64,000 nt of DNA, taken from the NCBI GenBank assembly GCA_037962975.1, contig CM075675.1:106914718-106978717 (forward strand), given 5' to 3'. Positions within the stretch are counted from its first letter, which is position 1. Every line of letters begins with the position of its first letter. The position numbers and the translations under genes are program-made. The notes under the pieces are model-generated. The model worked only from the letters and a program-made list of their open reading frames with translations. It had not been told where the DNA came from and made no database searches. Positions 25,089 to 36,131 of this stretch are shown one piece after another. The stretch comes from Clitoria ternatea (lineage: Eukaryota > Streptophyta > Magnoliopsida > Fabales > Fabaceae).

Positions 25089-28000
25089 TTAATGTCGAGC
25101 CATGGGAGCTTTTAGAGCATTCAAGTACTCAAGCTTCTCCAAGTAGTAAGCTTTCTTTAAGGCTGCGGTAAATTTAGGAGGAGATTTACTCACAACAGTC
25201 TTTTCATCTTTCTCTTCCTCATCCTCTTCTAAGTCTCCTGGAGAACTAGTATTCTTCATATCACTCCCCCCAGTGTCCCAACCCATGAAATCTGATAGGG
25301 TCATTGAAGGTGGTGACCCTGAAGATTGTGAGTTGGGATACTCATCTCCAGAGATTGGAGAAGTCTGCTCCACTGCTGGTATAGAATCCAATGATAACTC
25401 CCTGCTATTTTCTGCAACTGGTGGGTGCTTTATCAAATTATCAGCATACAACACATCCTCAATCCTTGATTGAACTGTGTATGCCAGGCTTTCTATCACT
25501 CTTGAATAGCTCTCTAGAATGGCTTGTCCTACATCCTGTGATCATTTTGGAGCCATCAAATTTCATTAGTCACCATCTAATTTGAATATATGCAACATAG
25601 AAAAAAAAGATACAAAATTAAGACCCGTTTACTTTCAGAAAACATTCTCTATTTTGACTTTGAATTACAAAACTATCGTCTTAGATATAATTATAAAATT
25701 GTCACATTATTTTCAATTTCTAAATATTTGTATAGTAAACGTTGAAAACAAAGAAATAGTGGTAACAACGGTTAATTTTAATGTGATAACTTACAAAGAA
25801 ATGTATAACAAACTTTTTACGTTGTTACTATCAACTCGACCATTGATATTTTTAATGAATAACACTTTAGAGGAGTCAAAATTCGAAAAATAACTAGTTG
25901 CAATGTTGTTTGTATTTCACCTTGTTGTATTGGATTTTGCTAATGTCAAGTGAAGACTGTGGAAGTCCTGGGAACTTTTGCTTGATAATCAGCAATACTG
26001 TCTCTGCTCTCTCCTCAAAGAGTTCCCTCTTCTCCATGCTCACTGCTAGTGCTGAACCCCAGGTAGACTTTGCATCCTTGTTGTTCATTTTCCTTTTCCA
26101 TATCACAATGGAAGCTTCCATCCTGTTCTTGAGGTCAAGCACCTTATGCTCACTGGAAGTGTCCATTGCTGAGAGAAATTGCCCAGGATCAAAGTATTCC
26201 ACAGTGATGCACCTGTAGATTGATTCACCAAGGCTTTCTCTACCATTCTGCCAAAATCAACATGAAGGAAAAAATTAAGCCTGGTTTCATGTTTGGAGTT
26301 ACCATGAAATGAATACACCAATTATTACCTTTGTTCATTTTTATCTGTCCACTTGAAATGGGTAAATTTATTCTTCTTTATCTATCTACTTACAATTTCA
26401 CAACACTATTGATTTAATTTTTCAATTTTACCCATATACTAATTCCAAATAATGGTAACAAATGCTCCACTACCACACTTATACCTTTATTGTGATACAA
26501 GAAAGCGCAATAATTACAATTTTCGTAATATATGTGTTTTAGCTTGAGTAAACATAGTAGTAAATTAGATACTTTTTTGGTCTAATTATATTCACCTTGG
26601 GGAGAGATTCAATGTAGTTGTCAGGGATCTCCATCTCTGAAAGTACTTGAGCATTTATTGCCATGGCTGCTTTGAGTACCTGGCTTACATTGTCCTTCTG
26701 GGACTGTATAAATTTACTGGCTTCTTCTGACAGTCCTGTTGGAGGAAGTTTAACTACTGGTAGCCACCACTTATCACTCTTCCTTTGAGTACTTTCAGAG
26801 TCATCATCATTTTTCTTGGCATACCAGAACTCATTTTGGTCCTTAAAATTGTCCAATATGTCCTGTTCCATATTGCTATCTAGTTAGTCCAAAGTGAGTG
26901 AAAGAATCCATTTGAATAGTGTGATCCAGAAAAGATTTAGCCACTAACAATGAGCATTGCATCGAGCTTGCGCATTGCAGGAATGTTCATGAGCAGATCG
27001 GTTCGTTGGCGAGTCGTCATGATCTACACAACATTGGAACACGTTCTTATTTTGCATGACAAAAGTGGAACTATAATGTTTGTACCTAAAATAATTACAA
27101 ATTAGTGCAAGAGGGTAAAGAGAGAGATAGAATAAGGTTGCTTACCTCCATGATTGTTCCATCCTTACCTGTCTGCTGTGATGGAGCAAATTCAACAATA
27201 TGATCAGTCACAGATAGAAGCCACTCAATTTCTTTTCTCCATCTGGCCTTCCTTTCTGCAGACATTGGCTCTAGCTTTGATTGTTCTCCAAAAACAGATG
27301 CTGCATTGCATCAGAAACAACCAAAATATTGATGGAAATCTCATTGAGAAAACACATTTCAGATAGTCACACTAGGGGCCGTTTTGTTTGAGAAATCATA
27401 TTCTGTTTTCATTCTTGGTTTTCACTTTTAATTATAAAAATTTGTTTTCTATTTTGAAAAGTTAGTATAGATGCGATGAAATCATAAAAAGTTGTTTTCA
27501 GTGTTTCTTATACAAGCTTTTAAAAACAGAAAAATAAAATAATAATTTCATAATTAAAAGTGAAAACTAGAAATGAAATAAGAAATCGTTTACTCAAATG
27601 AATTCTAAAAGTGTACATGTGCTTAAACTTCAGCAGAGATGGTTAGGCTATCAATTTATTCAATGGAAACAATACCCCATGATTTAAATCATACTTCCTC
27701 TTCTATAAAAGAGGACACTGTTTCAATCTATCTAGCAGGAGAAATAGAATAATGAATGGGCACACAAGGATTGGGAAAGGTAAAAGAGAGAGAGAGAGAG
27801 AGAGAGAGTATATACCAGCCAGGTTTGTTATAGCATTTGACAAAGCTAATGCTGAGGAAACACCATTCCCTGCACCTGACATATCTTCTCCTAAAAGAAG
27901 CTTAGCAAATCTTTCCTTCATCAACTCAGTATCTGAAATAAAAGCACATAAATATTTTTCACCAAATATATGCTCAAACTTGTTGATTTTTATTTTATGA

Positions 28001-28622
28001 TTGCTGTGTTGTTGATAATCATATGTTAACTGCTAAAAAACGTTTTCTGAGTGGCTGGTTGATTTTAAAAAAACATTTTTAAATTTTGTTTCCTATTTCC
28101 ATGTTTAGTCACATTGTTGTCAACTTATTTTCTATTTTTTAAAATTTGTATAGGACCAATGAAAAGAGAAAAAAAAAATGTTTAAAGGATTTCTATTGCG
28201 AATTTTTAAGAACATTTTATTTTTGAAACAAAACTATCCCTTATGTTCTTATTTCATCACTTTCAGGTTATTCAGATTAATTTAACTGCCATGTAAAGGA
28301 CTTGGACTTGACTTGACTTAATATTTGAAGAGAAAATGTGTATACCTGATACTGGCTTAGGAGGCATTTTGGGTAGTTCAGCAACCGAAGCTGCAGCTGG
28401 ACTATGATCACTATTTCGGGTTGATACTATTGCCTGAATTATCAATGGCAGATCAAGTGAGCTTCTTCTTCTTGAGTGCCCCTTCCCATTTTCATCATCT
28501 TCATCATCATGATCCCTATCAAACAAACCATGAATATTTTTACGGTGGATCTCAAACATCTTCCTGAAATGTAAAGACTTGGACTTCTGCATGCTTCTTT
28601 GGTGGTTAAAGGCCCTAACCAT
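25089..28622 (-). CDS. ROPGEF: Rop guanine nucleotide exchange factor (RopGEF, PRONE domain)
   Basis: RopGEFs exchange GDP for GTP on ROP small GTPases at the plasma membrane and act downstream of receptor kinases in polar growth and cytoskeletal control. Exons on -: 28622-28346, 27932-27816, 27300-27146, 27023-26949, 26862-26596, 26247-25921, 25535-25089; phases agree, 554 residues, normal for the family. The variable N-terminus (MVRAFNHQRSMQKSK...) contains an acidic DHDDEDDENGKG stretch. PRONE runs from about residue 90 to 460: ELMKERFAKLLLGEDMSGAG, SALALSNAITNLA, RWRKEIEWLLSVTDHIVEF, TRQRTDLLMNIPAMRKLDAM, FWYAKK, DKWWLPVVKLPPTGLSE, RCITVEYFDPGQFLSAMDTS, STWGSALAVSMEKRELFEER, AETVLLIIKQKFPGLPQSSL, YSRVIESLAYTVQSRIEDVL. 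The acidic, Ser-rich C-terminus ends KAPMARH. For exon 5 the acceptor at 26863 was chosen because it gives the conserved spacing MLI-DILDNF; an earlier acceptor at 26880 would add residues and shift phase. Confidence 0.95.
27374..27607. mobile_element. Fold-back MITE-like insertion in RopGEF intron 2
   Basis: GGGGCCGTTTTGTTTGAGAA at the left and CTCAAATGAATTCT at the right border an imperfect long inverted repeat; inner arms TTTTCACTTTTAATTAT and ATAATTAAAAGTGAAAA are near perfect. The GGGCCGTTTTG start resembles hAT-type or similar non-autonomous DNA elements. Shares its core with the fold-back at 21885-22035. Confidence 0.6.
27785..27808. repeat. (GA)n microsatellite in RopGEF intron 2 close to the donor
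   Basis: About twelve AG repeats lie immediately inside the intron from the exon 2 donor at 27815 (on the minus strand a CT run). Its position near the donor could influence splicing if it varies in length. Confidence 0.9.
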
Positions 28623-30060
28623 TGTTGATTAATTTATGCCTCCTATGAGTTCCACATTTGTTTTTGTATAAAAAAAAGTAATAGGGTACTGTTCAATTGT
28701 TTGACTTGAAGCAATTCTTGTTGTTGTGTTGTGTTCCTTCTCCTTGGTTGAGTTTCTAAAAGAACAAAAAAAGTACTATTTGATTAATGTGAGCAGGAAC
28801 AGAAAAAAAGGAAAGAAAACAGAACCCTTCAATGTTAATGTCAAAAAAAATGTGTTCAGAGAAAATGAAGAATAACTTGATGGTGTTTCATTGAATTATG
28901 GTATGCATGTTTGAGGCAGAAAATAGTGGGATTGGTTTCATGATATTGCAGAAAGAAAAAGCATGTCATTATTCTGCTTAGTTTGTTTTTTTGCATGAAT
29001 AGATGAAAGGTTAATATTTGCCATTGATTACCATAAATGACAAGAAAAATCATACATATACATATTTAATAATAGCATAATATTTCCCACCCTCTATTTC
29101 TTCTCTACCACCCCTTTGCATTAGTGTCTAGACTCTAGACCCTCGTTAATATCATGATAACCAATGCCAAAAATATAAAGACAGATTGAAGAGAAAGAGA
29201 ACAATGATTGAGTGAATGGATGCAGAAAACGGCATAGGATGGAATTTAGACAAAATGGGTTTGATGGTTATCGTGTTTTCTGTTAATTTGAGATTAAATT
29301 TGGATTAAGTGCCGGAGAGCCATAGAATGAGATACACTATAATTAGAATGGATAGGATAGCTAGCTACGGGAGAAACTCCCTGATCCTATGCAAATGAAT
29401 AATTAGTGGGGCTTCATTTTTGTTCGGGGAAATAAAATCATGAAAATGAAAAAATCTAAATGTTAATATTGATCTTTCGCGTCGTTTGTTTGAGATGATC
29501 AAAATTTCACTTAATCATAAGATTTTTTTTGGTTGGTGAAACGGACTTTTAATCAAACATGCCAAACTTCTTGAACATTTCTCTCATATAGACTATTGCA
29601 TGTGTCATGTGTGATGGCATAGAAAAACAAGATACTGGTATGTGCCTGACGTTTACAAGCAATTATAGTATTATGATTTTTGGACTCTGGTGGTACTGCT
29701 AGTCCAAAACAAAATAGCCTCCAACAAACGGTTAAATTAAATCAACTAGCATAGGATACATATTCTTACGGTCTAGCATGTTTATTTTCATCTTTTGCGT
29801 TTTTTTTAAAATTTTATTGACAAGAATATCTTTTAGTAAATTGCACATTAAATCATTTGATACATTTTAAATTTGTTTACTTGATATGTTTTTAATTCAA
29901 TCATCCAATAAGTTTTAAATTTGGTGTCATATAGTAAATTTTAAATTTGTTCATCTAGTGGCTTTCAAATTCAATCTTCCAATATGTTCCAAATTTATTC
30001 ATTTAGAAAAGTCCAAATTTGTTGTTGGCGTACTTGAGTGATTTGTTTTGCTACTCACAC
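28623..30060. other. Intergenic region upstream of RopGEF
   Basis: Contains the RopGEF promoter and 5' leader (minus strand TTTTTATACAAA near 28668 may be its TATA box). The remainder is AT-rich. Around 29860-30010 there are four loose copies of a 35-45 bp motif like TTTAAATTTGTTCATCTAGT. No gene supported. Confidence 0.5.
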
Positions 30061-30063
30061 AGC

Positions 30064-30306
30064 ACCTGTTAAAGGTTTCATCACAAAACCAATTGACACT
30101 GATTGGAGTTGTCCTACAGGTATTTAAACCATACGCAGCGGAAGTGTGGTGAGCCATAACCCACTGGTCCGACAGGCTTCATTAGAATGGACGTGTTGGA
30201 AGTCTCACATTTTCTGTCTCATCTCATTATATTTTACATGGTTTAAATATCTGTTGTTTCAGACCAACCATTACCAATTGGTTTTGGGATAGAAATTTTA
30301 ACAGGT
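30064..30306. mobile_element. Inverted-repeat (MITE-like) element
   Basis: 32 bp at 30064-30095 (ACCTGTTAAAGG...ACCAATTG) are the imperfect reverse complement of 30275-30306 (CAATTGG...TTTTAACAGGT). The roughly 180 bp between contain no open frame; they include CATACGCAGCGGAAGTGTGG. No clear target-site duplication was seen, so the family is not assigned. Confidence 0.55.
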
Positions 30307-30739
30307 TCACCTCCTTTCGAATATCATATTTGTTTTTTCAATAGATTTCACGATAAATAAAAATAAAAAAAGAACTGTAGAAGGTTTTATACACTCCGGT
30401 TGGACTTTAATTCCTGTCAAATTTATTTAACACAGCTACATTTGGTTACTACTAATTAAAGTTGACAATATACCAAATGATTTAAGAGTTTGCTAGCTAT
30501 GTCTCTTGATTTGCATGAGGGAACTAGATTTTGATTTAAGAGCAGTTGATGAATTCAACGATGGCCACAACAATAACAACAATAAGGAAAAATTAATTGT
30601 TTGATCTCTTAACTTATTTCTTAATTTTGCTTAACTTTAAAACTCTTAAGTAGCCCCTTAACTTTTGTTCACACCATGACTAACCTCATTAACTAATCTG
30701 AGGTGGCAGCAATAGGCATTCTACGATCTACATAACCAA

Positions 30740-32660
30740 AGAATATAGAAGGATTCATTTTCTCCGTAGAATTTTTCTTAGAATATAAAAAAATAAAATG
30801 TATGAAAGCATAATTATCAAACTAGAATATTATGTGAAAACTTTAAAACTAAAATAAAATTACATCCGTTATCAAAAGACGATTAAAGAATATATAATTT
30901 TTTTCTTATATAAAATTTCTTTTTCAATTATCTCATAAAGTATATTTACACTCTGTAACTATAAAAGTTACATCTCACAACACTCTAATACAATAGTATA
31001 ATAATTAAGAAAAACTTAAAGTATTTATTGAGTATTTTCCACAAGAATCTAAAACCTTAGTATATTCATTTTTATAGGTGCTTCCACTCCGTACCCTCAA
31101 AAGGTTTTACTTGCTTTTGAATACATAACCTTCTTTACATCATTGTCTATTTATAGGAAATTGTAGATGTTTTCCTTAAACATGGACAATAACCAAAATG
31201 CACAAGTTTTACTATACATGCATATACTATACACTAAAAATATTTTACATGCCATTTTTTTTCTAGCTGGAACCCCCCTCCCCCAGGGCCAAAGGAAATA
31301 ATAATCTTGAATAAGGTATGCTCCCCTTCTGTTTGGACCATTTGGGTGCACAGAAACATAATCATTTCAAAAAATGGAAGATCATGTATTAAGTCTCTAT
31401 TTGTTTTGATTAAGATAATAGCCTGGAGTTGGCTTAGATATATGCTAGAAGGATTCTTCTTTTCTTTTCTAAATGGGAAAGAGAATCAAGAATTTGCATC
31501 AAAAGTTATAGTTAATTGTCTCTTGTGCTTTCTATTTTTGTCTTAAACCTTTAGATAAACTAAGTTGTACATAGGTTTGGTTACCTCTTATACCCTCAAG
31601 TAATATAAATACTATTTGCTTTGCTGAGAAAAAAAGGTATAGTCCTCTTCAAACAAAAATCATCCATATAAAAATCTTAAATTGAGTCCATCACCAATTC
31701 TGCTTTCATTATTTACACTGACAATCATTATTTCATTGTCTATAATGACAATCGTTGTTTTTTATTGATAAATATTGTTCAAAAGAAAAACCATACTCCA
31801 TCATAAAGAATATATTTACTTGAAACAAGGTAATCCTTATAATTTCTCATTTGGTAACTCTCATGTTGACTTCCTCCAAAAGTTCTTCAGCCATCGATAA
31901 AATTTTCCCACACACCATTCTTAAGTCCTAAAAGAACACGTCAAGTTCTAAGAACCCCTAAATTTTTTTGATTATGATAACTATATTATTTATAAGACTA
32001 ATGTTTCAAGGTTGTCTAAGTGTACTTTGTAGTAAATGCATGGATCCTTGACTTTCATGCGTTAAGCCAAAATGAATTATCCTAACACATTTCTCTAAAC
32101 TAGTCATTACAACCATGTGTTCAACATTGTAATGCACTAGACCGCTTCCTAGAAAAGAGATTTTAGTCACAACAGACATACTTAAATACAAAGTTTTTCC
32201 TTAACTGGAATTTTTCCAAACACTTGCAATAACACACTTTTCAGCAATTAAGGAAATACAATAAATCTTTTATGATGTGAAAGTTTAGGCAAAGTTGCAA
32301 CTACATGGCATACTAAGAATTTATATCTCACCAAATCATAAAGCTCTGATACCATTATTAGGAAATTAGATCCATTTCCTCCATATAGTTTTCTTGAAAT
32401 CATTGAGAAATAAAATATAGAGTGATCATCACACAAGAATATTACATGAAAAACTCCAACATCATGGGAAAACCATGGTTGTTGTCAAAAGACAACTAAA
32501 GAATAACATCATGTGAAAATTTTTACATCGTATAAAACATTTCTCTTAATCATCTCATGACCCTAAGTACACTTATATTCTCTAAAGTTTACATCTCACA
32601 ACACTCTAGCACGAGAGTATAACGACAAATAAAAACTAAAAGTATAACAACACTCATAAC
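30740..32660 (-). mobile_element. Degenerate LTR retroelement without coding capacity
   Basis: Two diverged direct repeats, about 30740-31040 and about 32358-32660, share words such as AGAATATTA, GACAACTAAAGAATA/GACGATTAAAGAATA and TTACATCTCACAACACTCTA. GCTCTGATACCA at 32343-32354, directly inside the right repeat, is the exact reverse complement of the tRNA-iMet primer-binding site, so the element runs leftward. The internal 1.3 kb has no recognisable gag or pol. Old, non-autonomous or decayed; exact ends uncertain. Confidence 0.6.
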
Positions 32661-33084
32661 ACTTGACATTTGGTTAAGGAATGATGAATCTCTTCCACCC
32701 AACCACACCTCTTAGAAAAGAACAAGAAACAAATTAAGGGGTCAAGTAGGGCTAAGGGGGTGGATTTACTTATTCAACACAATCATCCAATCCCACTAAG
32801 TTGGATTTGAGTTTTTTGGCAATCAGATCGAAATCGATCCAATCAAAGTAAGTCAGATTTGATTTTTTTGACAATTGGATCAGAATTGATTTAATTCAAC
32901 CAAGAACTTATTATAATGGGATTGGATATCAGATTTGAGACACATGAATCTAAGTACTTGATTAGTATCCGATCTAATTTTATATTATTTATAATTTATG
33001 TTTTTTTTCACACTACCTAATCTATATGTTAAAAATTCATGTTGTGAAAAGGAATGGTTTTAATTTGTACTTTTGTGTGTTAAA
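32661..33084. other. Left flank of the Tekay element: remnant of an older repeat
   Basis: Rich in GGATC/GATCC-type words (AGTTGGATTT, GATCGAAATCGATCCAATC). Similar words in opposite orientation lie right of the Tekay element at 43740-43925 (CTTAGATTGGATTGGATCGG, TCTAATCCAACTC). The two flanks together look like one older inverted-repeat element split by the insertion; its ends were not resolved. Confidence 0.35.
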
Positions 33085-35976
33085 TGTAACACCCCTAATT
33101 TCGTTATTTCTTATTTAAAATAAAATTTCAAAGGAATTTGATTATAGTTCTTTAGAACTTTTTGATTGTTATATAATTTATAATTTTTTAGAATTTTTTT
33201 TTATTTTATTTATTATTATTATTTTTTTAGAGAATGAAAAAAATAACCTTAACCTTTCATCTAATAACCAAACTGCCACTGCCGACATCATCGCTTACAT
33301 CATAGCTTACATCATCACTTACATCATGAATAGTAAAATAAATAATTAAATAATCTTAAATAATAAAATTTTCTTCCTATAAATAGATGGCTCATTTACA
33401 TTTTTACACCAAAAATTAGAGAGAGAATCTAGAGAGATAGTGCGTAAGAAATTAGTGGAGAGTAAATTCTTTTGGTAAAAAGAAGTTCTGCCGGAGGTGT
33501 AAGGTAATAACTTTCTTCTATATTCTTTTTATAATTTTATTTTATTTTTTTGGCACTCTTAAACCATTAATATACTAGTACTATTATGAATAAGTTACTA
33601 TAGTAAAAATAAATTACCACTGTGTTATTTTTACTATTTACAGTTACTATTCAAAATTTACTATTTATTATCACTATTCATAATTTACCATTTACTGTTA
33701 TTATTCAAATTTATCATTTACCGTTATTATTCAAAATTTATTAGTTGTTGTTATTATTCAAAATTTACTATTTACTATTACTATTCAAAATTTACTATTT
33801 ACCATTACTATTCAAAATTTACTATTTACCGTTACTATTCAAAATTTACTATTTACTATTATTGTTCATGATTTACCATTTACCACTACTATTCAAAAAA
33901 TTACTATTCATGATTTACTATTACTATTCAAAAAATTACTATTTACTGTTACTATTGATGACTTACCATTTACCGTTATTATTTATTATTACTATGCACA
34001 TTTACTATTTATCATTCTGATAGCAATCTTAATTTTTATCTTAAGCTTATACTGAAATAGATTGGTATTAATATTTCTAGAAATTGAAGGCGCAAAGCAA
34101 ATCTCTTTTCTGGTAACAATTCAAGGTAAGGGGGAGTGAGATAAGAGTATAATATGAAAAGACATAAGAATAATGGGAGGAGTCCCCTACTCCTTTTAAA
34201 TTTAATAATATAATTATTTTAAAATATTAACTTTTTAACTTAAAATTTTTAATAAATTTTAAATTAAATATCCGGTTTAACTAACTCTAACATACCTATG
34301 CAAGGACTTAGACCATTATGACCTATATGGACTGGACTATACCTATGCAAGGACTGGATTATATGGACTTACATATACCTATCGAGGAATTGACCAAAAG
34401 GACTCAAATTGACTATATTAATAATCATTAAATTTTGCATTATGATATATATTAATGATATTTAATTGATTTGATTATGATTGATTGATTGATGATATTT
34501 AGTTATAATTGATAATGCTTGATTTTGATTGATGATTTTGTGATGTGGAGTTTGAACATATAGCGAGCATGACGGAAAGCTAAAACTCAGTAAGAATTTT
34601 CTTACCTTACTCTTTAAATTTTTACTTTAAATCTTCTCTTCTTAGAAATTATTCATATTAACTTTATTTTCAATATTTAGAATAAAAAAATTAGTATTTA
34701 TTTTAGAAAGAAAACATTTTATGAAAATTAATAATAAATTGACATAATTAAATCTTGAAATAAAGAAAAATTTTGTAATTTTAAGTATTTTTGGTTAATA
34801 ACTTAAATATTATTCTCTTTTAATAAAATAAAATTTTCAAAAGAAAATTATTTTATTCCAACTTAATAACTAAAGATAATTGGAAATAATTGAGATTTCT
34901 AAATTTGATTTTGTTAAGATTTAATTTGAGAAAGATTATGTAAAGTTTTATATGAGAAAGTTTTTAGATATTTAAGGCTTAGAAACTCAAATTTCAGTGA
35001 GATTCGAAAACTGTACCAAATTTATTTCTGTGGGACAGAAATTCAGATAATTGAGAAAATGTACAGTTTATTGAAATGATATTGTAAACCTTTAAGAGAT
35101 TTAATAATTGAGTTTCTAAAAGCCTTAACCAACTCAATACGCGAGTAGTTCATGCATCATGAATCATTAAAGTGAAATAAAATGATATTGTCTGGGGACG
35201 GATTATAGAAACCGAGGATACATTAGAGGAGGCTTAATTACGAGCCTTGGGATGAGAGGGTGTGAAAGGGTGCTTCAGGGGACCTGGGGTAGCTCCCTAG
35301 TGTCGGGTACTTTCACAATAAAAACTTTCTCAATCTGACTAGTCTCTAAGTGTTTCCATGCCAGTTGAGCTGTTCATATTATTATTATCCGGACTTATGG
35401 AACAGTGTAAACTCCTGGTTGGCCCAGTGCAAATTAAAATTTAAGGGCCCACATATATAGGTAAGTTATGATGAAGATATTGCATAACCTTCATGCATTC
35501 ATAATTGATTGTGTATGTGATTATGATTGATATTATTATGTATTGGTTTGTGAAAACCCTTTGTTGCTTATGTCTTAATCGAGAATATTATATTCTGTTT
35601 CTCACTCCTTTCTCCGTGTTTTTGTTTCACATGTTTTAAATTGATGGTTCAAAGGGAAGGATCGAAGAATATCGGCAGTAAATATAGCACGTTCTAGAAA
35701 GGGAGCTCGGTATGAATACCGTGGTCCAATGAATAAATAATGTTAATAAGTAACTGCTTCTCGGCCATGGAGTTTCCTCTTTTTCTTATAATGTTTAATG
35801 TTTATTTTCTTCGGATGAATGTACAAATACTTTATAAAGTTTTAATAATATTGAGGTATTTCAGAAATAATGTATATAATTTATTCTGATAGTTTCTTTT
35901 TAACAATCATATCTTTAGTATAAAAAAAATTATGAATTTTTATATATTTTATTAAGGTGTAACAGAGGGTGTTACA
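33085..35976 (+). repeat. 5' LTR of the Tekay element
   Basis: Starts TGTAACACCCC and ends GGTGTTACA (TG...CA with a short TGTAAC/GTTACA inverted repeat). A TATA box TATAAATA lies at 33378-33385, putting the start of transcription near 33410. Contains a 27 bp minisatellite (about 33640-34015) and two copies of an ACCTATGCAAGGACT-type motif near 34290-34350. Confidence 0.95.
33640..34015 (+). repeat. 27 bp minisatellite inside the 5' LTR
   Basis: Around a dozen imperfect copies of a unit such as TTACTATTCAAAATTTACTA plus TTTACCG. The homologous tract in the 3' LTR is about 41150-41510 and differs in copy number. Open frames through it (LLLFKIYYLP repeats) are an artefact of the 27 bp period. 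Confidence 0.9.
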
Positions 35977-35979
35977 AAG

Positions 35980-35991
35980 TGGTATCAGAGC
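35980..35991 (+). other. Primer-binding site (tRNA-iMet), Tekay element
   Basis: TGGTATCAGAGC, complementary to the 3' end of the initiator tRNA-Met, three bases after the 5' LTR. Confidence 0.95.
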
Positions 35992-36131
35992 AGTTAATCT
36001 AATAGGCCTGAGGAAAAGGTCTATCTTGCTTTGTCTGTAAACTCTGTATAGGTGATAGAGAATAGAATATCTGACTTTGTAGTAACTGTGATTGATGTGA
36101 CAAATCTCAGTTACTGTGAAACAGGAAACTA

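Noticed and set aside
26863..26880. Earlier acceptor for RopGEF exon 5 (adds SNMEQ)
   Set aside because: The acceptor at 26880 breaks the phase with exon 4 or forces an odd donor; using the CAG at 26863-26865 restores the family spacing between KLDAMLI and DILDNF.
33745..34020. Open frame of LLLFKIYYLP repeats (also 41271-41546)
   Set aside because: Produced by the 27 bp period of the LTR minisatellite, a multiple of three; not a gene.
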